The notes: generated by a model from the sequence alone, not told the origin. Shown: positions 17,591-26,969, numbered from the stretch's first letter. The stretch is 64,000 nt of DNA from Jonesia quinghaiensis DSM 15701 (GCF_000423205.1 NZ_AUHN01000010.1:275020-339019), one strand, 5' to 3'. Translations and numbers: made by a program.

Positions 17591-18751
17591 TTAACGCAAA
17601 CCCAAAGGACGCTCCAACGCCAACTCAATCAGCTCAGTGATGAGCTGGGTGTAAGGCATCCCAGAACGCTCCCACATGCGCGGGTACATGGAAATGGGTG
17701 TAAACCCAGGCATCGTGTTGATTTCATTCACCACGATCTCACCGTTTGGTTGCACAAAAACGTCCACGCGGGACAATCCTTCGCCGCCGACCGCTTCGAA
17801 AGCATCAACAGCTACCTCACGCACAGCGGCAATAACATCGTCGGGGAGATCAGCCGGGCAACTCAACTGAGCAGACGCATCGTCAAGATATTTCGCTTCA
17901 AAGTCGTAGAATTCGTGCTCTTGACCGGTCATCGTAATCTCACCAGGAAGCGACGCCCGTGTTGGTGCCGAACCGTGGCTACCCAACACGGCGCATTCAA
18001 TCTCACGCCCCTCAAGGCCCGCTTCAATAATGACTTTCGGGTCATGTTTCAACGCTTCAGCCATCGCCTGATCAAGATCAGCGATGTCAGACACTTTGGA
18101 AATACCCAGTGACGAACCAGCACGAGTAGGCTTCACGAACACCGGAAGACCCAACTCAGTGACCTGCGCACGGATAGCATCGGGTTTACTCTGCCAGTCA
18201 CCGGGGAAAACTGTTGTGTACGGGCCAACTGGTATCCCGTGGCCCTCAAAAACAAGCTTCATGTAGTGCTTGTCCATACCAACAGCTGAACCAAGAACAC
18301 CCACACCGACATAGCGTAAATCGGCAAGTTCGAGCATCCCTTGCAGTGTTCCGTCCTCACCGAACGGGCCATGCAGGAGTGGAAGAACCACATCGATGCG
18401 GCCAACAGGTTCTACCCTGCCATCACGAATAACTCGCAACTCATTGTCACCGGAGGCAAACGGCAAGATCACCTCAGTACCGTTATCCACAACGTGCGGT
18501 AGTTCTCCACCGCCGGCAACCTCATCAGGGTTGTCGCTTGCCAACACCCACCGGCCAGCCAAGGTAATCCCGACAACAACAACATCAAAACGGTCGCGGT
18601 CAATGGAACGCAACACACCTGCTGCGGTGATACACGAAATTGGATGCTCCCCTGAGCGTCCACCAAAGAGCACAAGAACTCGGGTGCGGGAGGGGGCTGC
18701 GCTGTTCGCCTGTTCAGGCTCGCGCGTCTGAGATGTGGACATGTTTTCCAT
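17591..18751 (-). CDS. ddl: D-alanine--D-alanine ligase
   Basis: ATP-grasp ligase joining two D-alanines for peptidoglycan. RVLVLFGGRSGEHPIS near the N-terminus, the ATP-binding lobe with PVFVKPTRAGSSLGISK, and the metal-binding VNEINTMPGFTPISMYP are all present. The usable starts are ATG 18751 or 18742; the open frame extends spuriously to 18835 over the divergent promoter. The gene ends convergent to DUF3515 and diverges from the transsulfuration enzyme gene. Confidence 0.93.
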   Translation of the reverse strand: MENMSTSQTREPEQANSAAPSRTRVLVLFGGRSGEHPISCITAAGVLRSIDRDRFDVVVVGITLAGRWVLASDNPDEVAGGGELPHVVDNGTEVILPFASGDNELRVIRDGRVEPVGRIDVVLPLLHGPFGEDGTLQGMLELADLRYVGVGVLGSAVGMDKHYMKLVFEGHGIPVGPYTTVFPGDWQSKPDAIRAQVTELGLPVFVKPTRAGSSLGISKVSDIADLDQAMAEALKHDPKVIIEAGLEGREIECAVLGSHGSAPTRASLPGEITMTGQEHEFYDFEAKYLDDASAQLSCPADLPDDVIAAVREVAVDAFEAVGGEGLSRVDVFVQPNGEIVVNEINTMPGFTPISMYPRMWERSGMPYTQLITELIELALERPLGLR

Positions 18752-18793
18752 CGGGTGCGACTTTACCGGAGTTACGGACGTAACCTCATCAGT

Positions 18794-20050
18794 ATGACCG
18801 GAGAACAGCACAATCTCACACCCACAACACCACAAACTCCCCCGCCCACTATGGGTTCAAGTAACCATGACGGTGTCGCCCCTCATCACGGCGATGCCAC
18901 CCACGATGTCCGACACTGGCACCCAGCAACCCAGGCGGTTGCAGCTGGGCGCCCACCACGCCACCAAGGCGCACCAGTCAACCCACCCATCGTGCTGTCC
19001 TCAACCTATGTCTCAACGGGCACCCCAGGCCCCAATGAACTGCTCTACACCCGGATCGACACCGAAACGTGGCATCCCTTTGAAGAAGCAGTAGCAGCCC
19101 TAGAAGGCGCTCCTGTGCCCGGCGTTGTTTTTGGTTCAGGAATGGCCGCCCTCGCCTCCGTACTCAGCCAAGTGCCCGACGGTGGGACCCTCGTGGTCCC
19201 CCGACACGCATACCAAGTCAGTTTGGGTTTCGCTGAGGACCTCCACAAACGCCACGGCGTGCAGGTCATCAAAGTGGATATCGATGACACACCGGCAGTG
19301 CTATCAGCTCTCAACGGGGCACACATGCTCCTCATTGAATCTCCCACAAATCCCATGCTGGAAGTCGCTGACCTACCCACACTCATCGCTGCGGCTCACC
19401 AAGCAGGAGCAACCGTCGTTGTGGACAACACCTTCGCTACTCCCCTCCTGCAACAGCCACTAAGCCACGGGGCAGACTACGTAGTGCACTCAGCCACGAA
19501 ATACCTCGCCGGGCATTCCGATGTGGTTCTTGGGGTGGTCTGCGCGGCAGACCACCAGCGCCGCGCTCTGGTCCACAACTACAGAACTCTGCACGGGGCC
19601 ATTGCTGGCCCGCAAGAAGTGTGGTTGGCGCTGCGAGGTTTACGGACACTGTCACTGCGGGTTAACGCAGCAGGAGCCAATGCAATGGTGTTGGCTCAAC
19701 GACTCGCTGAGCACCCACAGGTCGCCCAGGTTCGTTACCCTGGTCTGCCGCAAGACCCAGGGTTCGCTACCGCATCGGCAACCATGTCCGGTTACGGCGC
19801 AATCATTGCTATTCAGCCCACTGGTGACGCCCACAGCGTGGACCGCATGATTAACGCCCTAACTCTATGGACGCCAGCCACATCGCTCGGTGGTGTGGAA
19901 TCCACCCTGGAACGGCGGCGTAGATTCACCACGGAGTCCCTCACCGTCCCAGAGAACCTCATTCGCTTAAGTGTCGGAATTGAAGACGTTGAGGATTTGT
20001 GGGCTGACCTGGATCAGGCTCTTCGCCGTATCACTAGCGAGTCCGCGTAA
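18794..20050 (+). CDS. PLP-dependent transsulfuration enzyme (cystathionine gamma-synthase/lyase family)
   Basis: Cys/Met-metabolism PLP enzyme of about 418 residues. Motifs: FGSGMAALASVL (PLP phosphate), ESPTNPMLEVADL, VVVDNTFATPLLQQPLSHGADYVVHSATKYLAGHSD with the Schiff-base lysine in SATKYLAGH, and SLGGVESTLERRRR near the C-terminus. Whether it makes or cleaves cystathionine, or acts on another thiol substrate, cannot be read from sequence. I place the start at ATG 18794 since the upstream open frame runs into ddl. It ends at a strong shared hairpin. Confidence 0.88.
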   Translation: MTGEQHNLTPTTPQTPPPTMGSSNHDGVAPHHGDATHDVRHWHPATQAVAAGRPPRHQGAPVNPPIVLSSTYVSTGTPGPNELLYTRIDTETWHPFEEAVAALEGAPVPGVVFGSGMAALASVLSQVPDGGTLVVPRHAYQVSLGFAEDLHKRHGVQVIKVDIDDTPAVLSALNGAHMLLIESPTNPMLEVADLPTLIAAAHQAGATVVVDNTFATPLLQQPLSHGADYVVHSATKYLAGHSDVVLGVVCAADHQRRALVHNYRTLHGAIAGPQEVWLALRGLRTLSLRVNAAGANAMVLAQRLAEHPQVAQVRYPGLPQDPGFATASATMSGYGAIIAIQPTGDAHSVDRMINALTLWTPATSLGGVESTLERRRRFTTESLTVPENLIRLSVGIEDVEDLWADLDQALRRITSESA

Positions 20051-20055
20051 CAATT

Positions 20056-20098
20056 GTTCAGCGGGTGCTGCCACACATTGTGGCAGCACCCGCTGAAC
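20056..20098. terminator. bidirectional terminator between convergent genes
   Basis: Perfect 20-bp inverted repeat with a three-base loop, between the stop of the PLP enzyme gene (plus) and the stop of gpsA (minus). No long T run on either side, but position and stem strength fit a shared terminator. Confidence 0.75.
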
Positions 20099-20111
20099 GA
20101 CCGAATGTGGC

Positions 20112-21152
20112 TTAAGCGTTCCCGCCGGTTGATTGGTGGTCGACTGGCTGCGCGTCGACGCCTTCAGCTTTCTGCGGGCGTGAGAGGAGCGCCCGCGTCA
20201 TCTCATCAACGGGCATGCCATTGTTGAGCACCGCGACAACCGCGTCAGTGATCGGCATTTCAACACCAACCCTGCGTGATAGCTCTTGCACACTACGACA
20301 CGATTTTGCGCCTTCTGCCGTTCCACCAGTGGCCTCAACAGCCTCAGCCAACGTTTTCCCTTGACCGATGTGCTTACCCAGCGTGTGGTTACGTGACAGC
20401 GGAGACGCACAGGTCGCCATCAAGTCACCCATCCCCGCAAGGCCGGGGAACGTTTCAACGTCCGCTCCAAGTTGCACCCCAAGCCTAGTCATTTCTGCAA
20501 GACCGCGAGTGATGATTGTGGCGGTGGTGTTGTGCCCAAAACCGCGGCCCTGAGCCATACCCACCGCAACAGCAATCACGTTTTTAACAGCCCCACACAG
20601 CTCCACACCGATGAGGTCAGCATTGGTGTACGGGCGGAAATACGTGTTTGAGCAGGCAGTCGCCACCGTCAACACCGCATCAGGGTTGGTCCCAGAAACT
20701 ACTGTTGCGGTCGGTTGACGGGCAGCGATCTCGGCAGCCAAGTTAGGACCAGACACGACAACAACACGCTGGTGGTCGATGTTCAGCGCCTCAGCAAGCA
20801 CCTCACTCATCCGCTGGTCAGTACCCAGCTCCACGCCCTTCATCAGCGACACCACAATTGCTTGCTCGGGTAGCAGCGCAGCAAGAGGTTTCAGAATGGT
20901 GCGCGCTGATTGGGACGGCACTGCAACAACCACCAAGTCGGCACCGGACAACGCTGCTTCAACATCTGTGGTGGCAGTAATTGCCTCTGGTAACGTCACC
21001 CCCGGTAGGCGCCGAGAGTTGGTGTGCGCTGTGGTGATCTCCTGGGCTGTAGCCTCATCGCGGCCCCACAACGTGACACTCACCCCAGCGTCAGCAAGTA
21101 CCTGACCAAAGGTGGTTCCCCACGCTCCCATCCCTAAAACGGTGGCTTTCAT
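20112..21152 (-). CDS. gpsA: NAD(P)-dependent glycerol-3-phosphate dehydrogenase
   Basis: Makes sn-glycerol-3-phosphate for phospholipids. The NAD loop GMGAWGTTFG is at residues 7-16; VSLMKGVELGT, VSGPNLAAEI and the catalytic-lysine region ELCGAVKNVIAVAVGMAQG follow. Length 346 is typical. Its ATG overlaps the plsC stop by four bases, so the two are translationally coupled and act in the same pathway (G3P synthesis, then acylation). Confidence 0.95.
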   Translation of the reverse strand: MKATVLGMGAWGTTFGQVLADAGVSVTLWGRDEATAQEITTAHTNSRRLPGVTLPEAITATTDVEAALSGADLVVVAVPSQSARTILKPLAALLPEQAIVVSLMKGVELGTDQRMSEVLAEALNIDHQRVVVVSGPNLAAEIAARQPTATVVSGTNPDAVLTVATACSNTYFRPYTNADLIGVELCGAVKNVIAVAVGMAQGRGFGHNTTATIITRGLAEMTRLGVQLGADVETFPGLAGMGDLMATCASPLSRNHTLGKHIGQGKTLAEAVEATGGTAEGAKSCRSVQELSRRVGVEMPITDAVVAVLNNGMPVDEMTRALLSRPQKAEGVDAQPVDHQSTGGNA

Positions 21153-21889
21153 TGGGGCTCCCTGGTGCCGGTTCGTGGGTTATAAAACCCGTTGGGTGCG
21201 CTCTGACCGCTGATTTCAGCGATTTGGTCCGTGATTGCTTGCATGATGCGATCTGTGGCTTGCCGGAGAACCACAGAGTCGAGTGGTTTGTCATAGAGGT
21301 CCGACAGGTCAACGGCTGGTCCTGCACTGATGTGCACAGTTTGCCGGGGAATGATGGTGGGGAACTTGCCACCTCGTGGAAGAACCTTTGTCACGCCCCA
21401 CTGTGCCAGTGGGATGACGGGTTTACGTGATTGCAACGCGAGGCGGGCCACCCCGGTGCGGGCCTGCATCGGCCAACCTTCTGGGTCCCTAGTCAACGTA
21501 CCTTCAGGAAAAACAGCAATACAAAACCCCTGGTCCAAGCGTTCACGGGCAGTCTCTAAAGAACGAGACGCCTCAGCGGAACCTCGAGCCACGGGAATCA
21601 TGTTTGTTTTACGCAAGATCCACCCGACGAAGGGCACTTTCCACAGTGATTCCTTCGCGAGGATGCGTGGTGGGCGGTTGGCGTTGTACAGAAAGTGCGC
21701 TGCGGTGAGCGGGTCCAGCAAGGAGGCGTGATTTGCGGCAACAATGACGCCGCCTTCTTGTGGAATGTTCTGTGTGCCGTACCAGCGTTTTGCGAACATT
21801 AGGGTCACCACAGGTTTCACCACGAGAGCAGCGAAACGGTAGGTGGCGTTCTTCCCGGCGCGGGGAGCGGGAGTTTGTGTCTCAGTCAC
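21149..21889 (-). CDS. plsC: 1-acyl-sn-glycerol-3-phosphate acyltransferase
   Basis: Membrane-associated acyltransferase making phosphatidate. The catalytic HX4D box appears as NHASLLDP, and the substrate-binding FPEGTLTRD follows at about residue 125. Length 246 is typical. GTG start at 21887-21889. It overlaps gpsA by four bases and follows murA, the usual murA-plsC-gpsA order of this group. Confidence 0.93.
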   Translation of the reverse strand: MTETQTPAPRAGKNATYRFAALVVKPVVTLMFAKRWYGTQNIPQEGGVIVAANHASLLDPLTAAHFLYNANRPPRILAKESLWKVPFVGWILRKTNMIPVARGSAEASRSLETARERLDQGFCIAVFPEGTLTRDPEGWPMQARTGVARLALQSRKPVIPLAQWGVTKVLPRGGKFPTIIPRQTVHISAGPAVDLSDLYDKPLDSVVLRQATDRIMQAITDQIAEISGQSAPNGFYNPRTGTREPQ

Positions 21890-21943
21890 CGCACCAGATT
21901 ACCGCTTCTGGTGCGGTGACTAGACCCAGACAACACCCTGTGG

Positions 21944-23263
21944 TTAGTCAGCGAGCTCGAACTTTGCGCCGAGTGCTTCCAACTTGCCCATGAAGTTCTC
22001 GTAACCACGGTCAATGAGAGTGATACCGCGCACCTTGGATTGCCCCTCGGCAGCAAGCGCCGCGATGAGGTGAGAGAACCCACCACGAAGGTCAGGAACC
22101 TCAATGTCCGCTGCGGTGAGCGGAGTGGGCCCGGCAATGACGGCAGAGTGTTTGAAGTTCATCTGACCGAAGCGGCAGTCTCGGCCACCCAAGCATTCTT
22201 TATACACCTGGATTTGTGCGCCCATGCCGCGCAGTGCCTGTGTGAAGCCGAAACGGTTCTCGTAGACCGTTTCGTGGACGATCGACAAGCCTTTGGCTTG
22301 GGTGAGGGCAACTACGAGAGGCTGCTGCCAGTCAGTCATGAAACCGGGGTGAACGTCTGTTTCCAGAACAATGGATTTCAAGTCTCCACCAGGGTGGAAG
22401 AACCGAATACCGTCATCCTTCACCTCGAACTCTCCACCAACTTTGCGGAAAGTGTTGAGGAAAGCCAGCATTTCAGGTTGGGAAGCACCTTCAACAAAGA
22501 TGTCACCGCGAGTTGCGAGAGCTGCTGAAGCCCACGAGGCCGCTTCGATACGGTCCCCTAGTGCGGTGTGCGAGTATCCGTTGAGTTTAGATACCCCTTC
22601 GATCCGAATGACACGGTCAGTGTCCACAGAAATGATCGCGCCCATTTTTTGGAGGACGTTGATGAGGTCCATGATCTCGGGTTCGATCGCCGCATTGGAC
22701 AGCTCGGTAATACCCTCAGCGCGTACTGCGGTGAGCAACAACTGCTCGGTGGCACCGACTGATGGGTACGCAAGCTGGTACTTGGTTCCCTTGAGGCCGT
22801 TTGGTGCGGACAAGAAGATGCCGTGTGGGCGCTTGTCCACGTGCGCACCGAAGGCACGCAGGATGTCTAGGTGGTAGTTGATTGGGCGGTCACCGATCCG
22901 GCAGCCTCCCAGGTCGGGGATGAACGCTTCACCAAGGCGGTGCAGGAGCGGCCCACAGAACAGGATGGGAATGCGGCTGGAGCCAGCGTGCGCATCGATA
23001 TCAGCAACGTGCGCTGATTCAACGTTGGATGGGTCCAGAGCCAGCGTTCCGGCCTCGACGTCGTAGTCAACTGACACTCCGTGAAGTTGGAGTAAGCCGG
23101 AAACAACGTGAACGTCACGGATCTCAGGGACGTTGCGAAGTACTGAAGGCGTTTCGCCTAGCAGTGCTGCAACCATCGCTTTGGAAACAAAGTTTTTTGC
23201 TCCGCGGACGCGAATGGTCCCGTTGAGTGGTGTTCCGCCGTTGACGTAGAGGAGGTCTGTCAT
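21944..23263 (-). CDS. murA: UDP-N-acetylglucosamine 1-carboxyvinyltransferase
   Basis: First committed step of peptidoglycan synthesis (enolpyruvyl transfer to UDP-GlcNAc), about 439 residues. TIRVRGAKNFVSKAMVAALLGE supplies the N-terminal Lys-Asn pair; the active loop reads DLGGCRIGDRPINYH, so the catalytic cysteine is present. Mycobacteria have Asp there and are naturally fosfomycin-resistant; this protein should be the sensitive type. I favour the ATG at 23263; a GTG at 23317 would add 18 residues and cannot be excluded. Confidence 0.93.
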   Translation of the reverse strand: MTDLLYVNGGTPLNGTIRVRGAKNFVSKAMVAALLGETPSVLRNVPEIRDVHVVSGLLQLHGVSVDYDVEAGTLALDPSNVESAHVADIDAHAGSSRIPILFCGPLLHRLGEAFIPDLGGCRIGDRPINYHLDILRAFGAHVDKRPHGIFLSAPNGLKGTKYQLAYPSVGATEQLLLTAVRAEGITELSNAAIEPEIMDLINVLQKMGAIISVDTDRVIRIEGVSKLNGYSHTALGDRIEAASWASAALATRGDIFVEGASQPEMLAFLNTFRKVGGEFEVKDDGIRFFHPGGDLKSIVLETDVHPGFMTDWQQPLVVALTQAKGLSIVHETVYENRFGFTQALRGMGAQIQVYKECLGGRDCRFGQMNFKHSAVIAGPTPLTAADIEVPDLRGGFSHLIAALAAEGQSKVRGITLIDRGYENFMGKLEALGAKFELAD

Positions 23264-23339
23264 GGAGTAATCGTCGCCTATCTTGAACCGTGTTGCTGAA
23301 CGGGGGTGTCGTGCCACAACCCCTCTTGGTCGAACACAG

Positions 23340-23372
23340 ATGTGGGGCCGCGCATTCCGCGCGACCCCACAT
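23340..23372 (-). terminator. terminator after leuCD
   Basis: ATGTGGGG, CC, GCGC, five-base loop, GCGC, GA, CCCCACAT: an almost perfect hairpin between the leuD stop and the murA start. Confidence 0.6.
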
Positions 23373-23444
23373 TACCGTGATTGGTACCGGTTACCTACAC
23401 CGGTGGGCAGTTCTTCACGATGCCCTCTCAACCCGGGTGGTTGG

Positions 23445-24107
23445 CTAACCGACTGGCTGCTCTTGCTCCTCATCGACGGGCCGTGCCGCTTCGACGTGCT
23501 GCTTTGGTTCAAACTTCGCTGGCAAGGTGGTTGGCCGCCAGGAAGCACGGTGAGACTCAAACTCAGTGATGTCTGCCTCGTGTTGGAGTGTCAGGCCGAT
23601 GTCATCAAGCCCTTCCATGAGACGCCACCGTGTGTAGTCATCGATCTGGAACTGAACAATGACGTCACCAGCGGTAACGGTGCGCTCTTCGAGGGACACG
23701 GTCAGTTCTGTGCCGGGGTTTTCTTCGAGGATTTTCCAGAGCAATTCAATGTCTTCTTGGGCGCAAATACCTGCTACCAAGCCTTGTTTTCCAGAGTTGC
23801 CTCGGAAGATGTCCGCAAAGCGTGAGGATAGTACTACCCGGAAGCCATAGTCTTTGAGCGCCCATACCGCGTGCTCACGGGATGAACCGGTACCAAAGTC
23901 CGGTCCCGCAACTAACACTGAGCCGTTTTTGTACGCGTCTTGATTGAGTAGGAAGTCCGGGTCATTGCGCCACGCAGAAAACAGGGCGTCTTCGAATCCG
24001 GTTCGGGTGACCCGCTTGAGGTAAACGGCGGGGATGATCTGGTCGGTGTCGACGTTGCTGCGGCGCAGTGGGACGCCAACTCCGGTGTGTACGTTGATCT
24101 TTTCCAT
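23445..24107 (-). CDS. leuD: 3-isopropylmalate dehydratase small subunit
   Basis: Small subunit of isopropylmalate isomerase in leucine synthesis. Starts [26 protein letters not shown], the conserved aconitase swivel-domain opening; YLKRV and [17 protein letters not shown] (substrate-binding loop with SSRE) follow. Length 220 is slightly over the usual ~200, from a charged C-terminal tail. It follows leuC by 20 bases. Confidence 0.95.
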   Translation of the reverse strand: MEKINVHTGVGVPLRRSNVDTDQIIPAVYLKRVTRTGFEDALFSAWRNDPDFLLNQDAYKNGSVLVAGPDFGTGSSREHAVWALKDYGFRVVLSSRFADIFRGNSGKQGLVAGICAQEDIELLWKILEENPGTELTVSLEERTVTAGDVIVQFQIDDYTRWRLMEGLDDIGLTLQHEADITEFESHRASWRPTTLPAKFEPKQHVEAARPVDEEQEQPVG

Positions 24108-24127
24108 GGTGTTCTCCAGATCCGGTG

Positions 24128-25567
24128 TTAGGCGCCAGCGCCGACGAGTTCAGATGCTGTGGCAGGTTCAAGGTCTGCCGGGGATGAAAGCGTTCCACGG
24201 ATCGCGGTGGCTGCTGCGACCAGTGGTGACACCAGGTGGGTGCGTCCGCCTTTACCTTGGCGACCTTCGAAGTTTCGGTTCGAGGTTGATGCTGCGCGCT
24301 CGCCTGGTTTGAGTTGGTCTGGGTTCATCCCCAGGCACATGGAACACCCGGCATTTCGCCATTCTGCGCCGAAGTCTTTGAAAACTTGGTCCAGACCTTC
24401 TGCTTCTGCTTGGAGGCGGACTCGGGCTGAGCCAGGCACGACGAGAACACGGACATCGTCGTGCTTGGTGCGCCCCTTGATGATGTCTACGACGGCACGG
24501 AGGTCTTCAATGCGACCATTTGTGCAGGAGCCGATGAACACGGTGTCGACCTTGACCTCACGTAGTGGGGTGCCAGCGGTGAGTCCCATGTATTCCAGTG
24601 CTCGCTGAGCTGCGACGCGTTCGTTTTCGTCGGCAATGTCAGCGGGGTTGGGAACATCTGCGGACAGTGGCAACCCCTGCCCTGGGTTGGTTCCCCAGGT
24701 GACGAATGGTTCGATGTCTTTCGCTTCGAGGACAACCTCTGTATCGAACACTGCGTCGTCTTCGGTGCGCAGTGTTTTCCAGTACTCGACGGCTGCGTCC
24801 CAGTCGGCACCTTCTGGTGCGTGTGGGCGACCTTTGAGGTACTCAAAGGTGGTTTCGTCAGGTGCGATCATTCCTGCGCGAGCACCTGCTTCGATGGACA
24901 TGTTGCAGATGGTCATGCGACCTTCCATCGACAGTTTGCGGATCGCTTCTCCGCGGTATTCCAGCACGTAGCCTTGGCCGCCACCGGTCCCGATTTTTGC
25001 GATGATCGCCAGGATGATGTCTTTGGCCGTTGACCCCTCAGGTAGATCACCTTTTATGGTGATCGCCATGGTTTTGAAGGGTTGCAGCGGAAGTGTCTGG
25101 GTTGCGAGTACGTGCTCAACCTCTGAGGTGCCGATTCCGAAGGCGAGCGCCCCGAACGCCCCATGAGTCGATGTGTGAGAATCGCCACACACAACGGTGA
25201 GGCCGGGCATTGTCAAGCCGAGTTGCGGGCCAACGACGTGCACGATTCCTTGGTCTGCGTCGCCGAGTGAGTGGATGCGAACACCAAACTCTTCAACGTT
25301 CTTTCGCAGGGTGTCGATTTGCGTCCGCGAGGTGAGATCTGCGATCGGACGGTCGATGTTCAGGGTGGGGGTGTTGTGGTCTTCGGTGGCAATCGTGAGG
25401 TCAGGGCGCCGTACAGGGCGTCCAGCGAGGCGAAGCCCTTCGAATGCCTGAGGGCTGGTGACCTCGTGAACGAGGTGGAGATCAATGTAGAGCAGGTCCG
25501 GGGAGCCCTCTGTGCCACGTCGCACAAGATGCGCTTCCCATACTTTTTCCGCCAGGGTACCGGCCAT
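24128..25567 (-). CDS. leuC: 3-isopropylmalate dehydratase large subunit
   Basis: Iron-sulfur aconitase-family subunit of leucine synthesis, 479 residues. Cluster cysteines appear in GSCTNGR and in the [12 protein letters not shown] pair; DHNTPT and [12 protein letters not shown] are the aconitase signatures. Start ATG 25565-25567 is preceded by agaggaaag. It diverges from the IclR regulator across an operator-bearing 109-base region, and forms an operon with leuD. Confidence 0.95.
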   Translation of the reverse strand: MAGTLAEKVWEAHLVRRGTEGSPDLLYIDLHLVHEVTSPQAFEGLRLAGRPVRRPDLTIATEDHNTPTLNIDRPIADLTSRTQIDTLRKNVEEFGVRIHSLGDADQGIVHVVGPQLGLTMPGLTVVCGDSHTSTHGAFGALAFGIGTSEVEHVLATQTLPLQPFKTMAITIKGDLPEGSTAKDIILAIIAKIGTGGGQGYVLEYRGEAIRKLSMEGRMTICNMSIEAGARAGMIAPDETTFEYLKGRPHAPEGADWDAAVEYWKTLRTEDDAVFDTEVVLEAKDIEPFVTWGTNPGQGLPLSADVPNPADIADENERVAAQRALEYMGLTAGTPLREVKVDTVFIGSCTNGRIEDLRAVVDIIKGRTKHDDVRVLVVPGSARVRLQAEAEGLDQVFKDFGAEWRNAGCSMCLGMNPDQLKPGERAASTSNRNFEGRQGKGGRTHLVSPLVAAATAIRGTLSSPADLEPATASELVGAGA

Positions 25568-25633
25568 GATCTTTCCTCTCATCAACCGCTGCGTGTTGGG
25601 GCTGCAGCGAACGGTCTTGAACTTCCTTCGGAG

Positions 25634-25639
25634 AGTCTA
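25634..25639 (-). promoter_or_regulatory. candidate leuC -10 box
   Basis: TAGACT on the minus strand, seven bases beyond the edge of the palindrome at 25641-25667, so a protein bound to the palindrome would cover the -35 region of leuC. Confidence 0.45.
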
Positions 25640-25640
25640 C

Positions 25641-25667
25641 TTGCATTCTCAACGGTTGAGACTGCAA
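25641..25667. promoter_or_regulatory. LtbR/NdgR-type operator palindrome
   Basis: 27-bp palindrome: TTGCA, one mismatched base, TCTCAAC, central G, GTTGAGA, one base, TGCAA. Only one base pair is not symmetrical. It lies in the leuC/regulator divergent promoter and spans -35 to -10 of the regulator gene (TTGCAT, 18-base spacer, CAATAT). In actinobacteria LtbR/NdgR represses leuCD and itself from such a site. Confidence 0.75.
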
Positions 25668-25676
25668 TATCAATAC

Positions 25677-26408
25677 ATGGACAACTCAAGTGGAGTCGGC
25701 GTACTCGATAAAGCAGCCGCAGTATTAGGGGCCTTGGAGGCCGGGCCTGCCACCTTGGCGCAACTGGTTGCCGCCACACAGCTCGCCCGCCCAACTGCCC
25801 ACCGCCTGGCAGTAGCACTGGAACACCACCGTCTCGTCACCCGTGACATGCAGGGTCGCTTCATCCTTGGTCCACGCCTGAACGAACTAGCCACAGCAGC
25901 AGGCGAAGACCGTCTGCTCGCTGCCGCCAACCCGGTTCTCGCTGCACTGCGAGACCACACTGGTGAGAGTGCTCAATTGTATCGCCGTCAAGGCGACCAA
26001 CGCATTTGCGTGGCCGCAGCAGAACGACCAGTCGGGCTGCGCGACTCCATCCCCGTGGGGGCAACATTGACAATGCAGGCCGGTTCAGCTGCGCAAGTCC
26101 TGTTGGCGTGGGAAGAGCCTGACCGTCTCCACAGAGGGCTTCAAGGCGCCAAATTCACCGCTACCGTACTCTCTGGTGTCCGTAGGCGCGGCTGGGCACA
26201 GTCGGTGTCTGAACGTGAAGTGGGAGTGGCTTCAGTGTCGGCACCGGTACGTGGCCCATCGGGGCGCATTGTTGCCGCAGTGTCTATTTCTGGTCCTGTT
26301 GAGCGGTTGACCCGTCAACCAGGGCGACTTCACGCAGGTTCCGTTGTTGCCGCCGCGAACCGCCTCACTGAGGTGTTACGCCGGGCATCGGAAGAATCAC
26401 GCGGCTAA
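25677..26408 (+). CDS. IclR-family regulator, LtbR/NdgR-like
   Basis: A 243-residue transcription factor. N-terminal winged helix: VGVLDKAAAVLGALEAGPATLAQLVAATQLARPTAHRLAVALE, with the effector-binding domain after about residue 80 (LRDHTGESAQLYRRQGDQRICVAAAERP). This is the leucine and tryptophan biosynthesis repressor of actinobacteria, always divergent from leuCD as here. The start is ATG 25677; CAATAT lies six bases upstream, so the mRNA is probably leaderless. The longer frame (from 25512) lies over the leuC start and is rejected. Confidence 0.88.
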   Translation: MDNSSGVGVLDKAAAVLGALEAGPATLAQLVAATQLARPTAHRLAVALEHHRLVTRDMQGRFILGPRLNELATAAGEDRLLAAANPVLAALRDHTGESAQLYRRQGDQRICVAAAERPVGLRDSIPVGATLTMQAGSAAQVLLAWEEPDRLHRGLQGAKFTATVLSGVRRRGWAQSVSEREVGVASVSAPVRGPSGRIVAAVSISGPVERLTRQPGRLHAGSVVAAANRLTEVLRRASEESRG

Positions 26409-26451
26409 CCGTGTACCGCGCGAGTAAACTCCATGGTTGTTGAGGGGTAAA

Positions 26452-26489
26452 GCAAGAGGCTGGAACTCAAGTGAGTTCCAGCCTCTTGC
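26452..26489. terminator. terminator at end of regulator gene/tRNA cluster
   Basis: 18-bp perfect inverted repeat with a very small loop between the regulator stop and tRNA-Glu; it can serve both strands. Confidence 0.7.
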
Positions 26490-26495
26490 TGTATG

Positions 26496-26568
26496 TACCC
26501 CCAACGGGATTTGAACCCGTGTTACCGCCGTGAGAGGGCGGCGTCCTAGGCCGCTAGACGATGGGGGC
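26496..26568 (-). tRNA. tRNA-Glu (anticodon CTC)
   Basis: 73-nt cloverleaf on the minus strand. Acceptor arm GCCCCCA pairs with TGGGGGT (one G-U at the end), anticodon loop with CTC, T arm ACGGGTTCAAATCCCGT. CCA is not encoded. Sequence identical to the copy at 26781-26853. Confidence 0.93.
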
Positions 26569-26743
26569 CTGAACTTTTATCGCACAGCGTGCTGCGCGAC
26601 CTCGTTAGTTTACCGTGCTTGAAGGCTACCGATGCAAGCTGACTAGGTATGACACTGCCCACATTGGATCTGCGCCTATGGTGAGCGGGGGCCCGGACAA
26701 TGTGGCCAACCGGCCAGGTCGAATACAATCAGGCGGAAACAAC

Positions 26744-26771
26744 AAAGCCACCTGGTGAATACCAGATGGCT
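26744..26771 (-). terminator. hairpin between the two tRNA-Glu genes
   Basis: Imperfect 12-bp inverted repeat (AAGCCACCTGGT with ACCAGATGGCTT) downstream of the second tRNA-Glu on the minus strand. Confidence 0.5.
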
Positions 26772-26780
26772 TGTGTGTTG

Positions 26781-26853
26781 TACCCCCAACGGGATTTGAA
26801 CCCGTGTTACCGCCGTGAGAGGGCGGCGTCCTAGGCCGCTAGACGATGGGGGC
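26781..26853 (-). tRNA. tRNA-Glu (anticodon CTC), second copy
   Basis: Identical in sequence to 26496-26568 over all 73 bases, 212 bases away. Adjacent to gltX region, which charges tRNA-Glu. Confidence 0.93.
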
Positions 26854-26897
26854 CTTAGTGTTTACCGTTCAGTTCCTGCACAAAGTGTTGAACTGAG

Positions 26898-26969
26898 CTG
26901 GGGTACCAGGACTCGAACCTAGAATGACGGTACCAGAAACCGTTGTGTTGCCAATTACACCATACCCCA
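26898..26969 (-). tRNA. tRNA-Gln (anticodon CTG)
   Basis: 72-nt cloverleaf on the minus strand: acceptor TGGGGTA/TACCCCA, anticodon CTG in GGTTTCTGGTACC, discriminator G. The TGGGG start is typical of tRNA-Gln. Window also holds gatCAB, whose product can make Gln-tRNA-Gln from Glu-tRNA-Gln. Confidence 0.9.

Noticed and set aside
18755..18835. Extended N-termini for ddl and the PLP enzyme
   Set aside because: They overlap each other across the divergent promoter; conserved starts lie inside.
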